From an uncultured Ruminococcus sp. (GTDB lineage Bacteria; Bacillota; Clostridia; Oscillospirales; Ruminococcaceae), in assembly GCA_945867875.1 (NCBI GenBank), contig CAMBJF010000010.1, forward strand, positions 1 to 25,087: a DNA stretch of 25,087 nucleotides, given 5' to 3'. Position 1 is the stretch's first letter, and each line of letters begins with the position of its first letter. A program made the translations under genes and the position numbers. Below the pieces are notes generated by a model. The model was not told the DNA's origin. It did not search any database and was given only the letters and a program-made list of their open reading frames with translations. Shown here one piece after another: positions 7,625 to 16,269 of the stretch.

Positions 7625-8351
7625 TTTTCTTATTTTCGGCGGAACTACCGAGGGACGGCTTTTGGCGGAATACTGTGATAAAAACGGGATATGCTGCATG
7701 GTTAGCGTTGCTACGGAATATGGTGCTGAGCTTCTGCCAAAGTCTGATTATGTTAGAATTGAGACAGGCAGAAAGGACTGCGGCGAGATATCCGATTTTA
7801 TTGTATCAGGCGGATTTTCGGCTGTATTTGACGCAGCTCACCCATATGCAGAAGAGCTGAGAAAAAATATTGTCAAGGCGTGTGACGATACAAATACGGC
7901 GTATTATCGTGTGATAAGAGAGCCGTCGCCTATATGCAAAGAAGCCTTATATTTCGATACGGCGGCTATGGCTGCGGAATATGCCTGCAAAGCGGGCGGC
8001 AGGATTTTTATTGCCACGGGCAGCAAGGAACTGCCGCTGTTTATGAAAAGCGGCGTGCCCGAAAGATGTGTTGTGAGGGTACTGCCCGATGAGGTTATTT
8101 TAAAGCAGTGCAGAGATGCGGGCTTTTCAAAGATTATCAGCGGAAAAGGGCCTTTCAGCTTTGAAGAAAATGTTAAAGATTTCGAGGGCTGCGGGTATGT
8201 CATAACAAAAGAAAGCGGAAGCACGGGAGGTTTTGAGGAAAAGCGCCGTGCGGCTGCGGTTGTGGGTGCAAAGCTGCTTATAATAAAGCGTCCTGCTGAA
8301 AAGGGAATGACCCTTTCGGAAGCGGAAAAGCTGATTTCAGTTAAAATGTGA
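7617..8351 (+). CDS. cbiJ: Cobalt-precorrin-6A reductase
   Basis: The enzyme reduces cobalt-precorrin-6A using a nicotinamide cofactor. Its 244 residues follow the CbiJ/CobK layout. There is an N-terminal nucleotide fold starting FLIFGGTTEGRLLAEY, then VSVATEYGAELLP, then FDAAHPYAEELRKNI with the conserved AHPYA, then YYRVIREP. The C-terminal part contains ISGKGPFSFEEN and VITKESGSTGGFEEK. It starts at TTG 7617, 8 bases inside the end of cbiH, with a GAGGGG site upstream. No better ATG exists near this point, and the FGGTTEG motif requires almost the full frame. Confidence 0.93.
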   Translation: MDNFLIFGGTTEGRLLAEYCDKNGICCMVSVATEYGAELLPKSDYVRIETGRKDCGEISDFIVSGGFSAVFDAAHPYAEELRKNIVKACDDTNTAYYRVIREPSPICKEALYFDTAAMAAEYACKAGGRIFIATGSKELPLFMKSGVPERCVVRVLPDEVILKQCRDAGFSKIISGKGPFSFEENVKDFEGCGYVITKESGSTGGFEEKRRAAAVVGAKLLIIKRPAEKGMTLSEAEKLISVKM

Positions 8352-8363
8352 GGAAGTGAAAAA

Positions 8364-9551
8364 ATGGAGCCACGGGTAAAGATAATCGGGTGCGGAATGA
8401 ACTGCGGCGGAAGTATGACCGTTGATGGGGAAAATGCCGTAAAATCTGCGGATATTCTTATCGGAGCGGGACGTATTTTGAAGGGCTTTGAGAGCCTTGA
8501 CAAGGAAAAATTCTGCTCATATGATACCCGGAAAATAGCCGACAGAATATGTGACGAAACCGATAAAACTATTGCTGTGCTTATGTCGGGGGACTGCGGA
8601 TTTTTCAGCGGTGCACAGAAGCTTTCCGCAGAGCTTGAAAAGCGTGGTATTCCTTACAGAATCATTCCCGGAATCGCATCCCCCGTTTATCTGTGTTCAA
8701 TGCTTGGGCTGAGCTGGGATAGGCTGAGGTTTGTTTCACTTCACGGTGCAAAGGCAAATATTGTGAGAGAAGTTTGCTCAAATGAATATGTTTTTGCGCT
8801 TATCGGCGGCGAGAATGACTGCGGAAATGTGTGTCGGAAGCTGACGGAATACGGCAGGGGATATGTCGAAGTTTTCATCGGTGAAAATATGGGCTATGAT
8901 GCTGAAAAGCTGATAAAAGGCAGGGCGGAAGAGCTGACGGATATCGTAACCTCAAAGCTTTCGTCAATGCTAATCATAAACCGAGACTATGAAAAAACGG
9001 TACGGTCGGGCATTCCCGATGATGAATTTATCCGTGGAAAAGCTCCGATGACAAAGGCGGAAGTGCGCTGTCAGGTCATATCAAAGCTTGACATTGAAAA
9101 AAACGACATTTGCTGGGATATCGGCAGCGGAACGGGTTCTGTGTCGGTTGAAATGGCACTGAGATGTCCTGTCGGGTGTGTATATGCCGTTGAAAAGGAC
9201 GAAGAGTCGGCTGAGCTTTCGGGAAAAAATTTCAGAAAATTTGGCTGTGACAATATAATCCAGCTTTGTGGGAGAGCGGAGGAGCTGACAGATAAGCTTC
9301 CTACTCCCGACTGCGTATTTATCGGCGGTTCGGGCGGAGGACTATCCGAAATATTTTCAGCGGCGATACAAAAAAATCCGTCGGTGCGTATCGTTATGAC
9401 CGCTGTTACCCTTGAAACCCTCAGGGACAGCGAATGTCTCGGTGAGCGGGAGATAGTTCAGATATCGGCGGCTCGGGCGTTCAAGGCAGGAAATTACCAT
9501 ATGCTCAGAGGGGAAAATCCTGTTTTTGTTATCAGGAGGGTCATAAATTGA
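8364..9551 (+). CDS. cbiET: Fused cobalt-precorrin-7 C5-methyltransferase / cobalt-precorrin-6B C15-methyltransferase
   Basis: This single 395-residue protein joins two enzymes that are separate CbiE and CbiT in many bacteria and fused as CobL in others. About residues 1-205 form the CbiE tetrapyrrole methylase (VKIIGCGMNCGG, VLMSGDCGFFSGAQKL, IIPGIASPVYLCSMLGLSW, VSLHGAK). About 215-395 form the CbiT Rossmann methylase. There MTKAEVRCQVISKL leads to the SAM-binding DIGSGTGS at about 252-259, the acidic VEKDEES, and FIGGSGGGL. CbiT methylates C15 and removes the acetate side-chain carboxyl; CbiE methylates C5. ATG with GAGGAAG upstream. The stop overlaps the TTG of cbiA. Confidence 0.95.
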   Translation: MEPRVKIIGCGMNCGGSMTVDGENAVKSADILIGAGRILKGFESLDKEKFCSYDTRKIADRICDETDKTIAVLMSGDCGFFSGAQKLSAELEKRGIPYRIIPGIASPVYLCSMLGLSWDRLRFVSLHGAKANIVREVCSNEYVFALIGGENDCGNVCRKLTEYGRGYVEVFIGENMGYDAEKLIKGRAEELTDIVTSKLSSMLIINRDYEKTVRSGIPDDEFIRGKAPMTKAEVRCQVISKLDIEKNDICWDIGSGTGSVSVEMALRCPVGCVYAVEKDEESAELSGKNFRKFGCDNIIQLCGRAEELTDKLPTPDCVFIGGSGGGLSEIFSAAIQKNPSVRIVMTAVTLETLRDSECLGEREIVQISAARAFKAGNYHMLRGENPVFVIRRVIN

Positions 9552-10882
9552 AACGGATAATGATTGCGGGAACGGGCAGCGGCTGCGGGAAAACAACGAT
9601 TGTATGTGCATTATTGCAGGCGCTTGTTGACCGAAAAATAAAAACGGCTTCCTTTAAATGCGGTCCCGATTACATCGACCCGATGTTTCACAGAAAGGTC
9701 ATCGGGGCAGAGTCTTATAATCTTGACAGTTTTTTCTGTAACGAAAACACGCTGAAATATCTGTTGAAAAAGGGTTCACAGGAAATGTCTGTCATTGAGG
9801 GCGTTATGGGATTTTATGACGGTTTGAACGGCAGAGGTTCATCTTATGAAGTCTCGGAAATAACAAACACGCCCGTGGTTATCGTTATAAACGCAAGGGG
9901 AATAAGCGAGTCTGTTGGGGCTGTCATAAAGGGATTCCTTGAGTATCAGAAACCTAACAATATTGTTGGATTTATATTCAACCGCCTTGCGGAAAGCAGA
10001 GTTCAGTTTGTAAAAAAGCTTTGCGATGAGCTGGAGACTGAGTTTCTCGGACACCTGCCCACAGACAGTGAAATTGTTGTGGAGAGCCGTCATCTTGGGC
10101 TTGTGACAGCGGACGAGATTACGGATATAAAAAAACGGCTTGAAAAGCTTGCTTTGGCGGCTGAAAAACATATCCGAATCGACAGGATATGCGAGCTTGC
10201 GGAGTCGCCCGAGCTGTCATTTACCCCGCCTGTGTTTGCAAAAAAGCATAACGCCAGAGTGGCTCTTTCAAAAGATGAGGCGTTTTGTTTCTTTTATCCC
10301 GAGAATGTACAGCTTCTTGAAGAAATGGGGGCGGAGGTGATACCGTTCTCACCTTTGCGGGATAAAAAGCTTCCAGAAAATATTGACGGTATAATTCTTT
10401 GCGGCGGATATCCCGAGCTTTACGCCGATACGATCTCGGAAAATACGGCTATGCTCAAATCTATAAAAGATGCTGTTGAAAGCGGTGTTCCCTGCATAGG
10501 GGAATGCGGCGGATTTATGTATCTTCACGATGAATTTGAGGATATGGACAGAAGTGCTCACAAAGGTGTTGGCGTCATTCACGGCAGAGCCTTCAGAACT
10601 CCGAGGCTGAAAAATTTCGGCTACAGCATCATTACCGCAGAGCGTGACAACCTTTTATGCAAAAAAGGCGAGAGCTTTCACGTTCACGAGTTTCATTACT
10701 TTGACAGCACCTGCTGCGGAGATGATTTCATCGCTGTGAAACCAGGAAAGAGCGAAAGTCGGAAGTGTGTAAATGCTGATACGAAGCTTTGGACGGGATT
10801 TCCTCATTTATATTTTTATTCACGCCCCGAGCTTGCAGAAAATTTTCTTGCAGCGTGTGAAAGGTTTAGGAAAAATGGATAG
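9548..10882 (+). CDS. cbiA: Cobyrinic acid a,c-diamide synthase
   Basis: CbiA amidates the a and c carboxylates of cobyrinic acid with glutamine and ATP. The 444 residues begin with a dethiobiotin-synthetase-like ATP domain (P-loop AGTGSGCGKTT, then FKCGPDYIDPMFH). They end with a class I glutaminase domain in which GECGG supplies the nucleophile, about Cys320, and HVHEFHYFDST carries the matching His region. The start is a TTG at 9548 in a TTGA overlap with the cbiET stop, behind a strong AGGAGGG at about 9533. The P-loop lies only a few residues in, so a later start would destroy it. The gene overlaps cobT by 8 bases. Confidence 0.95.
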   Translation: MKRIMIAGTGSGCGKTTIVCALLQALVDRKIKTASFKCGPDYIDPMFHRKVIGAESYNLDSFFCNENTLKYLLKKGSQEMSVIEGVMGFYDGLNGRGSSYEVSEITNTPVVIVINARGISESVGAVIKGFLEYQKPNNIVGFIFNRLAESRVQFVKKLCDELETEFLGHLPTDSEIVVESRHLGLVTADEITDIKKRLEKLALAAEKHIRIDRICELAESPELSFTPPVFAKKHNARVALSKDEAFCFFYPENVQLLEEMGAEVIPFSPLRDKKLPENIDGIILCGGYPELYADTISENTAMLKSIKDAVESGVPCIGECGGFMYLHDEFEDMDRSAHKGVGVIHGRAFRTPRLKNFGYSIITAERDNLLCKKGESFHVHEFHYFDSTCCGDDFIAVKPGKSESRKCVNADTKLWTGFPHLYFYSRPELAENFLAACERFRKNG

Positions 10883-11921
10883 GATTAAGCATATTGTGCC
10901 AACTGACAAAGAAGCCGGAAAGAGGGCGGCGTTAAAATGGAACAGCATTGCAAAGCCGCTACACAGTTTGGGAATGCTCGAAGATGATATAATAAAGCTT
11001 GCGGAAATCTTCGGCAGCGAGAATTTTTCACTTGACAAGCGGTGTGCGGTGGTCATGTGTGCCGATAATGGAGTTGTGTGCGAGGGAGTGACACAGACTG
11101 ACAGCAGCGTTACGGCTATTGTTGCAAAGGCTATGGCTGAGGGGACTTCCAATATAAATTTAATGGCAAAGTCCTGCGGCGCGGATGTGTTTCCCGTTGA
11201 TATCGGCATTAAGGGCAGGGTATCAGCTGACGGGCTTATCTGCCGAAAAATCGCAGACGGAACGGAAATTATTGCCAAAGGTCCTGCTATGAACCGCAGT
11301 CAGGCTGAGAAAGCCTTGCAGGTCGGAATGGACATTGCGGGAGAACTTAAGCAAAAGGGATATAAGCTTATTGTGACAGGAGAAATGGGAATAGGCAACA
11401 CGACCACAACATCTGCGGCGGCATCTGTCCTGCTTCGACTTTCACCCGAAGAGGTCACGGGAAGAGGTGCGGGGCTTGACGATAAAGGGCTTCTCAGAAA
11501 AATAAATGCGATAAAAAAAAGCATTGAAATAAACAAGCCTGACCCCTGTGACGCTGTTGACATAATCTCAAAGGTTGGCGGTTATGATATCGGCGGAATG
11601 GCAGGGCTATTTCTCGGCGGCGCTGTTTATCATATCCCAATTGTCATAGATGGCTTTATTTCGGCAGTTTCAGCGGCTCTTGCGGCAATGATATGTCCGC
11701 TGGCAAAGGAATATATGCTCTGTTCCCACGTTTCGAGAGAGCCTGCGGGGATAAAAATGCTCCGTTATCTTGGCTTTGAGCCGCCGATAAATGCGGGACT
11801 TTGTCTTGGCGAGGGAACGGGCGGAGTGCTGCTGCTGCCTATGCTTGACGCTGCAATGGCGGTGTATGATTCCTCACATTCATTCGATAATCTGTCTATT
11901 GAAAAATATAAGGAGCTGTAA
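10875..11921 (+). CDS. cobT: Nicotinate-nucleotide:dimethylbenzimidazole phosphoribosyltransferase
   Basis: CobT moves phosphoribose from nicotinate mononucleotide to a lower-ligand base, giving the alpha-ribazole phosphate half of the cofactor. I start it at the ATG at 10875, behind TTTAGGAAAA. The open frame reaches back to 10773, but that part lies in cbiA coding sequence. The 348 residues show the family segments CADNGVVCEGVTQTD, GEMGIGNTTTTSAA, GRGAGLDDKGLLRK and HVSREPAG. Near the C-terminus is LGEGTGG, holding the Glu used as general base in characterised CobT. Which base is used cannot be read from the sequence, and no lower-ligand synthesis gene is in the window. Confidence 0.96.
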   Translation: MDRIKHIVPTDKEAGKRAALKWNSIAKPLHSLGMLEDDIIKLAEIFGSENFSLDKRCAVVMCADNGVVCEGVTQTDSSVTAIVAKAMAEGTSNINLMAKSCGADVFPVDIGIKGRVSADGLICRKIADGTEIIAKGPAMNRSQAEKALQVGMDIAGELKQKGYKLIVTGEMGIGNTTTTSAAASVLLRLSPEEVTGRGAGLDDKGLLRKINAIKKSIEINKPDPCDAVDIISKVGGYDIGGMAGLFLGGAVYHIPIVIDGFISAVSAALAAMICPLAKEYMLCSHVSREPAGIKMLRYLGFEPPINAGLCLGEGTGGVLLLPMLDAAMAVYDSSHSFDNLSIEKYKEL

Positions 11922-12455
11922 ATGCTTACTCTGATTACGGGCGGGAGCAAGTGCGGAAAGTCTTCCATTGCGGAGGATATTTTATCACTTGTTCGGAGCA
12001 GGAAGATATATATTGCCACAATGGAACCGTATTGTGACGAGGCTCACAAGGCTATTGAGAGACACAGGAAAATGCGTCTTGGCAAGGGCTTTGAGACTAT
12101 TGAAAAATACACGGATATTCAAGATGTGACCGTTCCGAACGGCTGTGGGGTACTTCTCGAATGTGCCTGCAACCTTATGGCAAATGAGATGTTTTCGGCA
12201 GGTGAAAGTGACCCTGTGAGCAAGATCACAAGGGGCATTGCTCATTTGAATGAAAATGCTTCTGAGGTCATAATCGTTACAAATTCCGTTGGCGGTGACG
12301 GCATTATCTATCCTGCTGAAACTATGGAATATATAAAAAATATGGGGAATTTAAACTGCGCTCTGGCACAGATGTCTGACAGAGTTATCGAAGCGGTTTA
12401 TGGCATTCCCGTTATGCTGAAAGGAAGTCTGCCCGAATGCTTTTCAAATCGCTGA
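11922..12455 (+). CDS. cobU: Adenosylcobinamide kinase / adenosylcobinamide-phosphate guanylyltransferase
   Basis: CobU phosphorylates adenosylcobinamide and then attaches GMP, forming the GDP-activated substrate of CobS. The 177 residues start with P-loop TGGSKCGKSS (about 6-15). YIATMEPYCDEAHKAIERHR follows, in which His48 corresponds to the guanylylated His of the family. The C-terminal half is less canonical: where CobU usually has an SNEVG..IVP segment it reads VTNSVGGDGIIYP. The ATG directly follows the cobT stop, with AGGAG inside the cobT end. It overlaps cobS by 19 bases. A second CobU-like gene lies after cobS and has the more canonical C-terminal half. Confidence 0.88.
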   Translation: MLTLITGGSKCGKSSIAEDILSLVRSRKIYIATMEPYCDEAHKAIERHRKMRLGKGFETIEKYTDIQDVTVPNGCGVLLECACNLMANEMFSAGESDPVSKITRGIAHLNENASEVIIVTNSVGGDGIIYPAETMEYIKNMGNLNCALAQMSDRVIEAVYGIPVMLKGSLPECFSNR

Positions 12456-13207
12456 TATCGGCTTTTTCAATGTATTCACGGATACCGATGCCGCAAATTG
12501 AATGGAAAGAGGAGAACAGGAGATATGCACTCTGCTTTTTCCCTCTTATCGGTGCGGTCATCGGGGGACTTATACTGTTGTGGCAGTATATTTGCATAAA
12601 GCTCGGCATAGGCAGCCTGCTTTTCGGGGCTGTCAGTGCTGTTATTCCCATAATCGTAACTGGGGGCATTCATCTTGACGGTTTTTGCGATGTGAGCGAT
12701 GCAAAGGCTTCCTGTGCGCCTAAGGAACGTGCTTTGGAGATAATGAGCGATTCGCATATCGGTGCATTTGCGGCAATTTCTCTTGGAGTTTATCTTTTGC
12801 TTGACGCTGCATTTTTTTCCGAGATAAATAACTTCAGAGCCTCGACAATTGCATCGCTCAGCTTTGTTATTTCAAGGTCACTGAGCGGTCTTGCGGCTGT
12901 CACATTCAGGTGTGCAAAAAAAGAGGGCGCATTGCAGAGCTTTGCAAAACCTGCTCATAAGAATGCAACTGTGGCGGCTTTGACGGTCATACTTGTTATC
13001 GGCATTGCGGCAATGATATGCATTTATCCTGCGGCGGGCATTGCGGGGGCTGTGGGTGCGCTGGGAACATTTATGTATTACAGGACATTTTCATACAAGC
13101 GCTTTGGTGGCATAACAGGAGACCTTGCGGGATATTTTTTGCAGATATGCGAGCTTTCGTCCCTTGTGTGCATAGTTTTGGCGGATAAAATAATCACTCA
13201 TATTTGA
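12437..13207 (+). CDS. cobS: Adenosylcobinamide-GDP ribazoletransferase (cobalamin synthase)
   Basis: CobS joins adenosylcobinamide-GDP to alpha-ribazole (phosphate) at the cytoplasmic membrane, the assembly step of the nucleotide loop. The 256-residue protein is hydrophobic with about six or seven predicted membrane segments. It carries the metal-binding HLDGFCDVSDA near residue 75, followed by MSDSHIGAFA, and the late FGGITGDLAGY motif, all diagnostic for CobS. The ATG lies 19 bases inside the end of cobU. The placement fits membrane assembly with CbiB and CobU, known partners in late cobamide synthesis. Confidence 0.95.
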   Translation: MLFKSLISAFSMYSRIPMPQIEWKEENRRYALCFFPLIGAVIGGLILLWQYICIKLGIGSLLFGAVSAVIPIIVTGGIHLDGFCDVSDAKASCAPKERALEIMSDSHIGAFAAISLGVYLLLDAAFFSEINNFRASTIASLSFVISRSLSGLAAVTFRCAKKEGALQSFAKPAHKNATVAALTVILVIGIAAMICIYPAAGIAGAVGALGTFMYYRTFSYKRFGGITGDLAGYFLQICELSSLVCIVLADKIITHI

Positions 13208-13226
13208 GAGAATTGAGGTAAGACTT

Positions 13227-13607
13227 ATGATGCTTATTATCGGCGGTTCATACGAGGGCAAGACCGAATATGCCGAAGCTGTTGGGATATCCGATATATG
13301 CGACGGCGAAACAGCGGGCTTTGATGAGATAAAAAAGCATAAGTGTGTTAAAAACTATCAGATGCTTGTGAAAAGACAGCTTGAAGCGGGGCTTGACCCG
13401 TTAAATGAAGTGGAGAAGCTTTTTGATGAATGTCCCGACATCGTAATTATTTCCACGGAAATAGGCTGCGGCATTGTTCCTATTGAAAAGTCGGAGCGGA
13501 TATGGCGTGAAACTGTGGGTAAGGTCTGCTGTTTTATTGCGGCGAAAAGCCAAAAGGTGATACGGATAAGCTGCGGTATTGCGAGTGTTATAAAAGGAAA
13601 CGGGTGA
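13227..13607 (+). CDS. Short CobU-like P-loop protein
   Basis: This 126-residue protein resembles CobU but is about 50 residues shorter. It opens with a P-loop, IIGGSYEGKTEYAE. Its second half, IVIISTEIGCGIVPIEKSER to IRISCGIASVIKG, matches the CobU consensus end better than the full-length cobU of this operon does. The middle part with the YIAT segment and the guanylylated His is absent, replaced by a Lys-rich stretch (DEIKKHKCVKNYQMLVKRQL). It follows cobS by 19 bases, the largest gap in the operon, with GAGGT before tandem ATGs. It may be a kinase-only or regulatory CobU relative, or a partner completing the divergent CobU. The fold assignment is fairly sure, the function is not. Confidence 0.72.
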   Translation: MMLIIGGSYEGKTEYAEAVGISDICDGETAGFDEIKKHKCVKNYQMLVKRQLEAGLDPLNEVEKLFDECPDIVIISTEIGCGIVPIEKSERIWRETVGKVCCFIAAKSQKVIRISCGIASVIKGNG

Positions 13608-13616
13608 GATTTGACA

Positions 13617-14174
13617 ATGAAAATTATCTTTATCCGTCACGGAAAGACGGGTGGTAATCTTAGAAAAGCATACATTGGAAGAACTGATGAGAGCTTGTGT
13701 TCTAAGGGCATATCAGAGCTTGAAAAGAAGCGTTATCCTGCGGCTGATATTGTTGTTTCAAGCCCTATGAAACGCTGTATTGAAACGGCTGAGATTATTT
13801 ATCCCAAAGTGCCAGTTAAAATATATGACGACCTGAGAGAATGTGATTTTGGGGATTTTGAGGGCAAAAATTATGATGAGTTAAATGGTGATGCCGACTA
13901 TCAGGCGTGGATAGGCAGCGGCGGAAAAATGCCGTTCCCCAATGGTGAAGCTCACGTCGATTTCACGGAAAGATGCTGTAATGCGTTTACAAAAGCGGTC
14001 TCTGAAAATGGCGGCAGGGTCATTGCTTTTGTGGTTCACGGAGGAACGATAATGTCCGTGCTTGAACGCTTTGCGGAGCCTAAAAAGGGTTATTATGATT
14101 ATATGATAAAAAACAGCTGCGGATATGTGACTGAATTTAACGACGGAAAAATAAGGATATTGGAAGAAATATGA
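13617..14174 (+). CDS. cobC: Histidine phosphatase, probable alpha-ribazole phosphatase
   Basis: This is a phosphoglycerate-mutase-like phosphatase expected to remove the 5' phosphate of alpha-ribazole phosphate or of cobalamin phosphate. With the start at ATG 13617 (GGTGAG 8 bases upstream) it has 185 residues. An in-frame TTG at 13611 is the alternative. The family signature IRHG with phospho-accepting His8 is at the N-terminus. IVVSSPMKRCIETAEII, LRECDFGDFEG and the second catalytic His in FVVHGGT follow. The family is broad, so the CobC role is taken from its place between cobS and cbiB. Confidence 0.88.
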   Translation: MKIIFIRHGKTGGNLRKAYIGRTDESLCSKGISELEKKRYPAADIVVSSPMKRCIETAEIIYPKVPVKIYDDLRECDFGDFEGKNYDELNGDADYQAWIGSGGKMPFPNGEAHVDFTERCCNAFTKAVSENGGRVIAFVVHGGTIMSVLERFAEPKKGYYDYMIKNSCGYVTEFNDGKIRILEEI

Positions 14175-14189
14175 AAGGAGTGCTGTAGT

Positions 14190-15149
14190 ATGCCCGTATT
14201 GCCCCTTGTTATAGGTTTTCTGCTTGACTGTATTCTTGGCGACCCTTACACAATGCCCCACCCTGTAAGGCTCATTGGCACACTTATATCAAAGCTTGAA
14301 GTGTTTTTCAGAAACAGGGTAAGCGATGAAAAAAAGGCAGGGCTGTTCCTGTGCATTTCTGTGCTTTTGATATCAACAGCCGTTCCTGCGCTGATACTCA
14401 TAATTTGCTATAAGATACACATTATTCTCGGAATTGCTGTTGAGAGCATTTTTTGCTATTACCTTATTGCGGCAAGGTGTCTCAGAGATGAGAGTATGAA
14501 GGTCTACAAGGCTATCAAAAATGATGATACTGAAACTGCAAGATGCGCCGTGTCGATGATAGTGGGCAGAGACACCAACGTGCTTGACAGAAACGGTATA
14601 ATCCGTGCGGCGGTGGAAACTGTGGCGGAAAACACTTCTGACGGCGTTACGGCTCCGCTTTTCTATATGGCTTTCGGTGGAGCTGTTCTCGGATTTTTCT
14701 ACAAGGCCGCAAACACTATGGATTCTATGATAGGCTACAAAAATGACAAGTATCTGAACTTCGGAAGAGCGGCTGCAAAGCTTGATGATGTGCTGAATTA
14801 TATCCCCTCACGCTTTACTGCTCTGCTAATGATAATGTCAGCATTTTTTCTCGGACTTGACGGTGATAATGCTTTCAGGATATGGCAGAGGGACAGGCGA
14901 AATCACGCAAGCCCCAATTCCGCTCAGACCGAATCGGCTGCGGCAGGAGCACTTGGAGTACAGCTTGCGGGTAATGCATATTATTTCGGAAAGCTCTGCG
15001 AAAAGCCGTACATCGGTGATCCTGTGAGAGAAATTGAGAAAGAGGACATCAGGCGGGTAAACAGAATGATGTATGTTTCGTCGGTGCTTATGCTTGTCTG
15101 CGCCTGTGTCGTCAGAATGGTGATATCGTATTTATTCGGAGGTATCTGA
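14190..15149 (+). CDS. cbiB: Adenosylcobinamide-phosphate synthase (membrane protein)
   Basis: CbiB attaches the aminopropanol phosphate arm, made by CobD, to adenosylcobyric acid. The 319 residues form a multi-pass membrane protein. It begins with LLDCILGDPYTMPHPVRLIG, and the conserved cytoplasmic segment VGRDTNVLDRNGIIRAAVET continues with VAENTSDGVTAPLFY. A later HASPNSAQTESAAAGALGVQ is also typical. The ATG has a strong AAAGGAG site. The next gene, its functional partner cobD, starts one base after this stop, with GGAGG inside the cbiB end. Confidence 0.96.
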   Translation: MPVLPLVIGFLLDCILGDPYTMPHPVRLIGTLISKLEVFFRNRVSDEKKAGLFLCISVLLISTAVPALILIICYKIHIILGIAVESIFCYYLIAARCLRDESMKVYKAIKNDDTETARCAVSMIVGRDTNVLDRNGIIRAAVETVAENTSDGVTAPLFYMAFGGAVLGFFYKAANTMDSMIGYKNDKYLNFGRAAAKLDDVLNYIPSRFTALLMIMSAFFLGLDGDNAFRIWQRDRRNHASPNSAQTESAAAGALGVQLAGNAYYFGKLCEKPYIGDPVREIEKEDIRRVNRMMYVSSVLMLVCACVVRMVISYLFGGI

Positions 15150-15150
15150 T

Positions 15151-16269
15151 ATGGATAAATATGAACATGGGGGAGATATTTATTCGAGAAACATCAAGCT
15201 TGATTTTTCTGCGAATATAAATCCCCTCGGAATGAGCGATAATGTTATTGAAGCTTTGCACAGGTCAGTGGAGATGTGCAGAAACTATCCCGACCCGATG
15301 TGCAGGGAGCTTTGCAATAAGCTTGGCGAAAATGAAAATGTTCCGAGTGAATATATTCTTTGCGGGAATGGTGCGGCTGACCTCATATACAGATGTGTTT
15401 ATGCAGCCCGTCCGAAAAAGGCTCTCCTTGCCGCTCCCACATTTTCGGAATATGAACGTGCCCTTGAAGCGTTTGACTGTGAGATAAGCTTTTTTGACCT
15501 CTTGGAAGAAAATAAATTTGAGCTTACAGGTGATATTATCCCCTATATTGAGGGAATGGATATACTGTTTTTGTGCACGCCCAATAATCCCACAGGCGGG
15601 CTTATCGAGCCGCAGCTTCTTTATGATATTGCGGACAAGTGCCGTGAAACGGGGACAAGGCTTATTCTCGATATGAGCTTTCTTGATTTCAGCGAGAGAG
15701 CGGCGGAATATTCGATGACAGGACTTCTTGAAAAGGGTGCTGTTATTATCAAGGCTTTTACCAAAATGTATTCTATTCCTGGGCTCAGGCTTGGATATAT
15801 GCTTTGTGCTAATGATGATTATAGGGAAAGAGTAAGGCGGTCGGGACAGAGCTGGAGCGTTAGCATTCCCGCTCAGGCGGCAGGGCTTGCGGCTCTTGAT
15901 GAAGAGGATTTTGTTAGCAAAACAGTGATATATATATCACGTGAAAAGCGGTATATAAACGATAATATGGGCAAATTTCCCGTAATAGACTTCTTCCCTT
16001 CGGAAGCAAACTTCCTGCTTTTCAAGTCTGAAAAGCCTATTGAGGAAATACTGCTCAAATATGACATTGCCATACGTTCCTGCAAAAATTTCAGGGGACT
16101 TGGCGAAAACTTTTACCGAATGGCAGTCAAAAGCCACGAGGACAACCTAAGACTTATTTTTTTACTGAGAAAGGAGTTATCCGATGGCTCTGAAGCTTAT
16201 GATCCAGGGTACCATGTCGAACGCTGGGAAAAGCTTTTTCTCCGCAGCACTTTGCAGAATCTTTTGTGA
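15151..16269 (+). CDS. cobD: Probable L-threonine-O-3-phosphate decarboxylase
   Basis: This PLP enzyme of the histidinol-phosphate aminotransferase fold should decarboxylate threonine phosphate to aminopropanol phosphate for CbiB. The 372 residues show LDFSANINPLGM at the N-terminus, CGNGAADLIYR, FLCTPNNPTGGL, and the PLP-lysine region AFTKMYSIPGLRLGY with Lys205 as the Schiff-base residue. Near the end IRSCKNFRGLGENFYRMAVK matches CobD. The family would be expected to end about at RKELSDG, but here the frame reads on for 86 bases into cobQ, adding about 28 residues with no visible counterpart. A run of seven Ts at about 16157-16163 just before is a place where a frame error could hide the true stop. 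Context decides CobD over an amino-acid aminotransferase. Confidence 0.9.
   Translation: MDKYEHGGDIYSRNIKLDFSANINPLGMSDNVIEALHRSVEMCRNYPDPMCRELCNKLGENENVPSEYILCGNGAADLIYRCVYAARPKKALLAAPTFSEYERALEAFDCEISFFDLLEENKFELTGDIIPYIEGMDILFLCTPNNPTGGLIEPQLLYDIADKCRETGTRLILDMSFLDFSERAAEYSMTGLLEKGAVIIKAFTKMYSIPGLRLGYMLCANDDYRERVRRSGQSWSVSIPAQAAGLAALDEEDFVSKTVIYISREKRYINDNMGKFPVIDFFPSEANFLLFKSEKPIEEILLKYDIAIRSCKNFRGLGENFYRMAVKSHEDNLRLIFLLRKELSDGSEAYDPGYHVERWEKLFLRSTLQNLL

Noticed and set aside
10773..10874. Upstream extension of the cobT frame
   Set aside because: It falls inside the conserved cbiA coding region; the ATG at 10875 has a ribosome site and gives the family length.
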